From Eudoraea sp. (GTDB lineage Bacteria > Bacteroidota > Bacteroidia > Flavobacteriales > Flavobacteriaceae): DNA of 11,360 bases. Positions 7,060 to 11,360 of the stretch are shown here, piece by piece. The position numbers were made by a program, and so were the translations under genes. The notes under the pieces were generated by a model. The model made no database searches, was not told where the DNA came from, and saw nothing but the letters and a program-made list of their open reading frames with translations. The stretch lies in assembly GCA_013041785.1 (NCBI GenBank), contig JABDRK010000215.1, positions 1-11,360 on the forward strand, read 5' to 3'. Each line of letters begins with the position of its first letter. Positions within the stretch are counted from its first letter, which is position 1.

Positions 7060-7970
7060 AAACACCCTTAAGAATCGGTACGCGCGACAGCGAACTGGCG
7101 TTGTGGCAGGCTTCGGCTGTGAAGGAAGGCCTGGATAACCTTGGTATTGCTGCCGAACTTATTCCCACAAAATCCATTGGGGATATAGTTCTGGACAAGC
7201 CCTTGTATGAATTAGGCGTAACCGGAATATTTACAAAAGCACTCGATGTGGCTCTCTTAAAAGGTGAGATAGACCTTGCCGTTCATTCCATGAAAGATAT
7301 GCCTACCCAGCTTCCAGAAGGTTTACGCATATGCGCTGTTTTAGAACGGGGGAATCCACATGACGTTTTGATCCACAAGGGACTTAATTTCCTGAATGAG
7401 GAAGGCATTATTGCCACAGGAAGCCTGAGGCGACAAGCCCAATGGCTTCACCGCTATCCCAATCATGAGATTACCGATCTCAGGGGCAATGTTCAAACCC
7501 GACTGAAGAAACTGGAAGATAATGCCTGGAACGGCGCCTTGTTCGCAGCTGCAGGCCTGGAGCGTCTGTCTCTTAATTTGCCCGATAAAACGCTGCTAAA
7601 ATGGATGATCCCGGCCCCGGCACAAGGTGCAATTGCTGTATTGGTTTCAGACAATAAACCACAAATTCAATCCGCAGTAAAGCAACTTAACCACCATGAA
7701 TCTGATATCTGTACCCGGGTGGAACGAGATTTCCTACGCACCCTGGAAGGCGGGTGTTCTGCGCCCATAGGAGCCTTAGCCCGGGTAACAGGAAATGAGC
7801 TGCTTTTTCAGGGAATACTATTAACCCCGGATGGTCAAAAGCGGATCTATATGTCCAAAAAAGGGAAGATATCTGAATCAGAGACCCTGGGAAAACGCTA
7901 CGCCCAGGAGGTCCTGGAAGGTGGAGGCGATGAGATTATGCGTGAAATCAAAGCGCGTTTGGGGGAGTGA
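7056..7970 (+). CDS. hemC: Hydroxymethylbilane synthase (porphobilinogen deaminase)
   Basis: HemC joins four porphobilinogens into the linear tetrapyrrole hydroxymethylbilane. This 304-residue protein is full length and carries the expected motifs in order. IGTRDSELALWQA (7-19) includes R10. HSMKDMPT holds the catalytic D81. ATGSLRRQAQ holds R125 and R126, which bind substrate carboxylates. DLRGNVQTRL and PAPAQGAIAV follow. EGGCSAPIGA holds C234, to which the dipyrromethane cofactor is attached. The start codon lies inside the hemA stop (ATGA), pointing to coupled translation, and the stop TGA overlaps the hemD ATG as TGATG. Nothing looks degraded. Confidence 0.98.
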   Translation: MKTPLRIGTRDSELALWQASAVKEGLDNLGIAAELIPTKSIGDIVLDKPLYELGVTGIFTKALDVALLKGEIDLAVHSMKDMPTQLPEGLRICAVLERGNPHDVLIHKGLNFLNEEGIIATGSLRRQAQWLHRYPNHEITDLRGNVQTRLKKLEDNAWNGALFAAAGLERLSLNLPDKTLLKWMIPAPAQGAIAVLVSDNKPQIQSAVKQLNHHESDICTRVERDFLRTLEGGCSAPIGALARVTGNELLFQGILLTPDGQKRIYMSKKGKISESETLGKRYAQEVLEGGGDEIMREIKARLGE

Positions 7971-8638
7971 TGAGGATCTTATCAACCAAAATACTCACGG
8001 AATCCCAAAAAGCCTTGTTGAGACCACTGGACATCGCCCTAACAGAGTACCAGGCAATTTCAGTGTCCTACCTTGCTTTTGAACCTGCCAGGAAATTTGA
8101 TTATTACCTGATAACAAGTCAAAATGCTGTGAGGAGTCTTCTGGCACATATTAAGGGTTGCAATGATCCGGAGTTCTTATTGAGCAAAAATGCCTTTTGT
8201 GTGGGTAAAAAGACAGCGGCTTTGCTGGAACATATCGGAGTGCAGGTAGCGCATTTTGAGGAAAACGCAGCGGATTTAGGCCATTATTTGGCAAAACATC
8301 ATTTCCGAAGTTCATTTTTATTTTTGTGTGGAGACATGAGAAGGGAAGAATTGCCTGAAATCCTGAATGACCATGGGATTTCGTACCGGGAAATGCATGT
8401 GTACGAAACCGCTTTGAATGCAGTTTCTTTCGAAACGGATTACGACGGATATCTCTTTTTCAGCCCCAGCGCTGTAAAAAGTTATCAAATGAAGAATCCG
8501 ATTAATTCGGGAATGGCCTACTGCATAGGTCCCACTACCGCAGCAGCTGCGAAGAACGCCGGGATGTCAGTGCGGGTTGCTGATTCTCCTACAGTAGAAG
8601 CCGTACTCAAAATGCTTGTCCAAACAATTAAAAATTAA
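7970..8638 (+). CDS. hemD: Uroporphyrinogen-III synthase
   Basis: HemD closes hydroxymethylbilane into uroporphyrinogen III while inverting the D ring. The family is poorly conserved in sequence, so the call rests on fold-like signatures plus position between hemC and hemE. The 222-residue protein has the two alternating beta-alpha domains expected. FDYYLITSQNAVRSLL carries the SxNAV-type motif. CVGKKTAALLEHIGVQV and FLFLCGDMRREELPEIL follow, then DGYLFFSPSAVKSYQ and AYCIGPTTAAAAKNAGMSV. I chose the ATG at 7970, which overlaps the hemC stop by one base. A GTG at 7967 would add one residue and cannot be ruled out; GGGGGAG at 7961-7967 lies close upstream. The gap to hemE is 3 nt. Confidence 0.92.
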   Translation: MRILSTKILTESQKALLRPLDIALTEYQAISVSYLAFEPARKFDYYLITSQNAVRSLLAHIKGCNDPEFLLSKNAFCVGKKTAALLEHIGVQVAHFEENAADLGHYLAKHHFRSSFLFLCGDMRREELPEILNDHGISYREMHVYETALNAVSFETDYDGYLFFSPSAVKSYQMKNPINSGMAYCIGPTTAAAAKNAGMSVRVADSPTVEAVLKMLVQTIKN

Positions 8639-8641
8639 CCT

Positions 8642-9676
8642 ATGCGTACTACTTTAAAAAATGATCTATTCCTACGGGCCCTTAAAGGAGAGTCTGTACC
8701 CAGGCCTCCGGTATGGATGATGCGCCAGGCCGGGCGGTACCTGCCTGAGTTTATGGAGATTAGGGAAAAATATGATTTTTTCACCCGTTGCCGAACTCCT
8801 GAGCTTGCATCTGAAATTACCATACAGCCCATTCGGCGTTACGGAATGGACGCCGCTATTTTGTTTAGTGATATCCTGGTAGTACCACAGGCCATGAATA
8901 TTGAAGTGCAGATGAAACCCGGTTTCGGACCCTACCTGCCTAATCCCATCCGAAAGGGGGAAGATCTGGAAAAGGTCATTGTTCCGGATGTGGATACCTC
9001 ACTGGGCTATGTGATGCAGGCCATAAGCATGACCAAAGAAAAATTGCAGGATGAAATACCCTTGATCGGATTTGCCGGGGCTCCATGGACCCTGCTTTGC
9101 TATTGTGTGGAAGGACAGGGATCCAAGACATTTGATAAGGCCAAAGGTTTTTGCTTTTCACAACCAGAGGCAGCTCATGCGCTTTTACAAAAAATAACAG
9201 ATACCACCATTGCTTACCTCAAAGCCAAAGTAGCGGCTGGAGTAAATGCGGTACAATTGTTCGATTCCTGGGGCGGACTGCTTTCCCGCCAGGACTATCT
9301 GGAATTTTCCTGGCCCTACCAGCAGCAAATTATTACCGCATTGAAAGACCTGGCCCCGGTAATCGTTTTTGCAAAAGGATGCTGGTTTGCATTAGAAGAT
9401 ATGGCAGATTCAGGGGCATCGGCCCTGGGAGTTGACTGGACCTGTTCTCCTGAGAATGCGCGAAAATGGACAGGAGAGAAGATTACCTTACAGGGGAATT
9501 TTGATCCCGCCAGGTTGCTTTCCCCGCCTGAGGAAATAAAAAAGCGAGTGACTGAAATGATACGGGCTTTTGGAAAGGACCGGTATATCGCAAATCTGGG
9601 TCATGGTATTTTGCCAAATATCCCGCTGGATCATGCAAAGGCCTTTATTGACGCCGTAAAAGAATATAAAGAATAA
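8642..9676 (+). CDS. hemE: Uroporphyrinogen decarboxylase
   Basis: HemE removes four carboxyl groups from uroporphyrinogen III to give coproporphyrinogen III. It is a cytosolic TIM-barrel enzyme with no cofactor. The 344-residue protein is full length and shows the family signatures. [17 protein letters not shown] carries R28 and R32. [16 protein letters not shown] carries D77, which contacts the pyrrole nitrogens. [24 protein letters not shown] and GVDWTC follow, and [11 protein letters not shown] carries H321. The start, 3 nt after the hemD stop, leads straight into the conserved N terminus. The stop codon is followed with no gap by the ATG of the next gene, so the two are very probably translated from one message. 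Confidence 0.98.
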   Translation: MRTTLKNDLFLRALKGESVPRPPVWMMRQAGRYLPEFMEIREKYDFFTRCRTPELASEITIQPIRRYGMDAAILFSDILVVPQAMNIEVQMKPGFGPYLPNPIRKGEDLEKVIVPDVDTSLGYVMQAISMTKEKLQDEIPLIGFAGAPWTLLCYCVEGQGSKTFDKAKGFCFSQPEAAHALLQKITDTTIAYLKAKVAAGVNAVQLFDSWGGLLSRQDYLEFSWPYQQQIITALKDLAPVIVFAKGCWFALEDMADSGASALGVDWTCSPENARKWTGEKITLQGNFDPARLLSPPEEIKKRVTEMIRAFGKDRYIANLGHGILPNIPLDHAKAFIDAVKEYKE

Positions 9677-10180
9677 ATGAACCTGTGGAGGCAGCTAAAG
9701 TCCCTGGATATTTCAGCTTTGTGGGCCTTATTAAAACTATGCCTGCGTCATCCTTTTAGGGTAATTCCAACCATAAGGGCTACCCGGGAGTGTGTAAGCG
9801 TTTGTGATCAGCATTTTGGGAAAACGCACCATCGCAACAGCCCGGCCAACGCATTTCGTCATGCCCTATGGAACTACTATATCGCCAGGGAATGCAATAT
9901 GAGGGATGCAGGACATAGCAAAATACTGGAATGGACGAAAAAGATCACGGATTGGCACGAAGTCTTTTCTAAAAATGATTTCCTGGCCCGGGAAATGGAC
10001 TTGCATAACAACCGTCTTGGCCGGCTGCTTTTTGGGCAGGATCCAAATATGGAAACTGAAGAGATCATCACCCTATTGAAATCAAAATTGACGACTTCAA
10101 TTAAAATATCGACGCCTGAAGATATACAAACTGTGGACAAACTTATGTTTGTACATCTCATAGACCCGAAAATCCAATGA
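9677..10180 (+). CDS. Unknown protein in the heme operon, resembling DUF6973
   Basis: This 167-residue protein has no established function. Its core carries spaced polar motifs: N58-x-x-x-H62 in ANAFRHALWNYYIA, H94-E95 in DWHEVF, and D108-x-H110-N111-N112-x-x-G115 in REMDLHNNRLGR. From memory this layout resembles the DUF6973 domain, seen in Bacteroidota proteins and some toxin-like proteins. The His, Glu and Asp residues would suit a metal-binding or hydrolytic site, which is inference. A basic, mildly hydrophobic segment (about 12-34) precedes the core. It is not a clear signal peptide or membrane span, so a cytosolic location is likelier. The ATG follows the hemE stop directly and the stop overlaps the hemF start as ATGA, so it should be made with the heme enzymes. 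It might act in tetrapyrrole or metal handling, or merely share the transcript. Base composition looks like its neighbours. Confidence 0.8.
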   Translation: MNLWRQLKSLDISALWALLKLCLRHPFRVIPTIRATRECVSVCDQHFGKTHHRNSPANAFRHALWNYYIARECNMRDAGHSKILEWTKKITDWHEVFSKNDFLAREMDLHNNRLGRLLFGQDPNMETEEIITLLKSKLTTSIKISTPEDIQTVDKLMFVHLIDPKIQ

Positions 10181-11079
10181 AAGAACAATTTTATACCTAC
10201 ATACAGGAATTACAGGATCGGATCACCAGCAAACTGCAGGAAATTGACGGGGTTGCCGAATTCCGGGAAGACCTCTGGGAACGTCCTGAAGGCGGAGGAG
10301 GGCGTACCCGAGTGATAGAGAATGGAAAGGTATTTGAAAAAGGCGGCGTAAATATCTCTGCAGTACATGGCCCGCTTCCCAAAAGCATGCAGGCATACTT
10401 TGGGGTGGGGGAAGTAGATTTTTTTGCCTGTGGCCTGAGCCTTGTGCTGCATCCGGTGAACCCTATGGTCCCTACAGTCCATGCCAATTGGCGTTATTTC
10501 GAAATGTACGATAAAGAAGGATCCATTGTGGATCAGTGGTTTGGCGGGGGGCAGGACCTAACGCCTTATTACCTCTTTGAGAAAGACGCCCGTCATTTTC
10601 ACCAGGTTTGCAAGGCGGCCTGTGACCGTCATGATCCGGAATTTTATGGGGAATACAAGGCCCGTTGTGATGGGTACTTCTGGAATACCCACAGGAATGA
10701 AGCCCGGGGAGTGGGCGGCCTCTTCTTTGATTATCTCCGTAAAATAGAAGGCAGGAATATGCAGGACTGGTACGATTTTGTAACCGATGTGGGAAACAGC
10801 TTTTTGGATGCCTATGTCCCTATTGTCCTGGAACGAAAAGATCTTAAGTACAGCAGGGAAGAACGGGATTGGCAGGAAATACGGCGTGGACGCTATGTGG
10901 AATTCAATCTGGTGCACGATAAGGGCACTTTATTTGGCTTGAGAACCAATGGTCGTATTGAAAGCATCCTGATGAGCCTTCCGCCCAAGGTACAATGGAG
11001 ATACGATTATCATCCCAAGCCGGGAAGCCGGGAAGAAGCCCTGCTAAATGTCCTGAAAAAACCCGTTGAATGGGTATAA
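10177..11079 (+). CDS. hemF: Oxygen-dependent coproporphyrinogen-III oxidase
   Basis: HemF uses O2 to decarboxylate two propionates of coproporphyrinogen III to vinyl groups, giving protoporphyrinogen IX. It is the aerobic enzyme, unrelated to radical-SAM HemN. The 300-residue protein is complete. It opens with GGGGRTRVIENG (39-50), then KGGVNISAVHG (55-65), H92 in VLHPVNP and H102 in VHANWRYFE. WFGGGQDLTPYYLFEKDA and RHFHQ (H140, H142) follow, then H172 in YFWNTHRNEARGVGGLFFDYL. The C-terminal signature runs from YVEFNLVHDKGTLFGLRTNGR to SLPPKVQWRYDY. These cover the conserved histidines of the family. The start overlaps the preceding stop as ATGA. It ends the operon as seen here: hemB does not follow, and no clear terminator hairpin lies between it and the next gene. 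Confidence 0.98.
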   Translation: MKEQFYTYIQELQDRITSKLQEIDGVAEFREDLWERPEGGGGRTRVIENGKVFEKGGVNISAVHGPLPKSMQAYFGVGEVDFFACGLSLVLHPVNPMVPTVHANWRYFEMYDKEGSIVDQWFGGGQDLTPYYLFEKDARHFHQVCKAACDRHDPEFYGEYKARCDGYFWNTHRNEARGVGGLFFDYLRKIEGRNMQDWYDFVTDVGNSFLDAYVPIVLERKDLKYSREERDWQEIRRGRYVEFNLVHDKGTLFGLRTNGRIESILMSLPPKVQWRYDYHPKPGSREEALLNVLKKPVEWV

Positions 11080-11092
11080 ACTAGTAGCTTTG
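11066..11092 (+). promoter_or_regulatory. Candidate promoter for the PhzF-family gene
   Basis: TAGCTTTG (11085-11092) matches TAnnTTTG exactly. A TTG at 11066-11068, inside the end of hemF, lies 16 nt upstream; this is slightly short of the usual spacing of about 19. The predicted transcript would start a few bases before the ATG at 11107. It suggests the last gene can be expressed apart from the heme operon. Confidence 0.45.
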
Positions 11093-11106
11093 TATAAAGC
11101 CCGATC

Positions 11107-11360
11107 ATGCATAGCCAGAAGATATATCAAGTGGATGCTTTTGCCGATAGTATTTTTGCCGGCAACCCCGCTGCAGTGTGTGTTTTGGATCAGTGGTTGC
11201 CGGAGGAAACCATGCAGGCCATAGCTATGGAAAACAACCTGGCAGAGACGGCTTTCCTTGTAAAGGAATCCCCCGGATATCATATCCGATGGTTTACCCC
11301 GGAAATCGAAGTAGCCCTGTGCGGACATGCTACCCTGGCAGCTGCCTTTGTGTTGTTTGA
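11107..11360 (+). CDS. PhzF-family isomerase/epimerase-like protein (3' end cut by window)
   Basis: The first 84 codons of a PhzF-family protein run off the right edge without a stop. The N terminus [20 protein letters not shown] (5-24) is the family signature. It is followed by NNLAETAFL with E47, which matches the catalytic acid of PhzF, and by [16 protein letters not shown]. The family has the diaminopimelate-epimerase fold and includes the phenazine enzyme PhzF. Most members outside phenazine clusters have unknown substrates, so no phenazine role should be read from the name. The ATG at 11107 is the natural start, 27 nt after hemF, with a candidate promoter just upstream. Family confidence is high and function open. 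Confidence 0.92.
   Translation, partial: MHSQKIYQVDAFADSIFAGNPAAVCVLDQWLPEETMQAIAMENNLAETAFLVKESPGYHIRWFTPEIEVALCGHATLAAAFVLF

Noticed and set aside
10558..10917. A 119-codon open frame on the minus strand inside hemF.
   Set aside because: It lies opposite highly conserved hemF sequence and its product resembles no family.
1..11360. Search for tRNA, rRNA, CRISPR repeats, insertion sequence ends, toxin-antitoxin pairs or defence genes.
   Set aside because: Nothing matching was seen; genes fill the window except for short gaps, the longest being 204 nt at 5599-5802.

Overview
The window reads as chromosomal DNA of an aerobic flavobacterium (Bacteroidota, family Flavobacteriaceae). Three things suggest this: the wording of the proteins (HemA, the AraC-type regulator, a large TraB/GumN protein), the scarcity of good Shine-Dalgarno sequences, and several perfect matches to the Bacteroidota -7 box TAnnTTTG in intergenic DNA. 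Base composition is moderate and looks even throughout. I see no mobile element, tRNA, rRNA, CRISPR array or clear sign of recent transfer.

Left part (1-4225, + strand): the 3' part of a long TraB/GumN-family protein whose start lies outside the window, then a secreted DUF1460-type cell-wall amidase-like protein. Next (4266-5598, - strand) come a small VOC/glyoxalase-fold protein and an AraC-family regulator.

The regulator diverges from the main block (5803-11079, + strand), a heme biosynthesis operon: hemA (glutamyl-tRNA reductase), hemC (hydroxymethylbilane synthase), hemD (uroporphyrinogen-III synthase), hemE (uroporphyrinogen decarboxylase), a 167-residue protein of unknown function, and hemF (oxygen-dependent coproporphyrinogen oxidase). 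Gaps run from 4-nt ATGA overlaps to 3 nt, so translation is probably coupled. Together these genes reduce glutamyl-tRNA, join porphobilinogen into the tetrapyrrole ring and carry it to protoporphyrinogen. hemL, hemB, the last oxidase and ferrochelatase are not in the window. A PhzF-family gene starts just after hemF and runs off the right edge.

The most information-rich non-coding stretch is the 204-nt divergent region 5599-5802. It holds a -7 box facing each way, two inverted repeats set back to back in front of the AraC gene, and a pair of 10-bp direct repeats exactly 21 bp apart just upstream of the hemA -7 box. The natural hypothesis is that the AraC-type protein controls the heme operon. 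The embedded unknown gene is the best candidate for something undescribed. Overall this is mostly a recognisable housekeeping region, and I do not see a clearly new multi-gene system.
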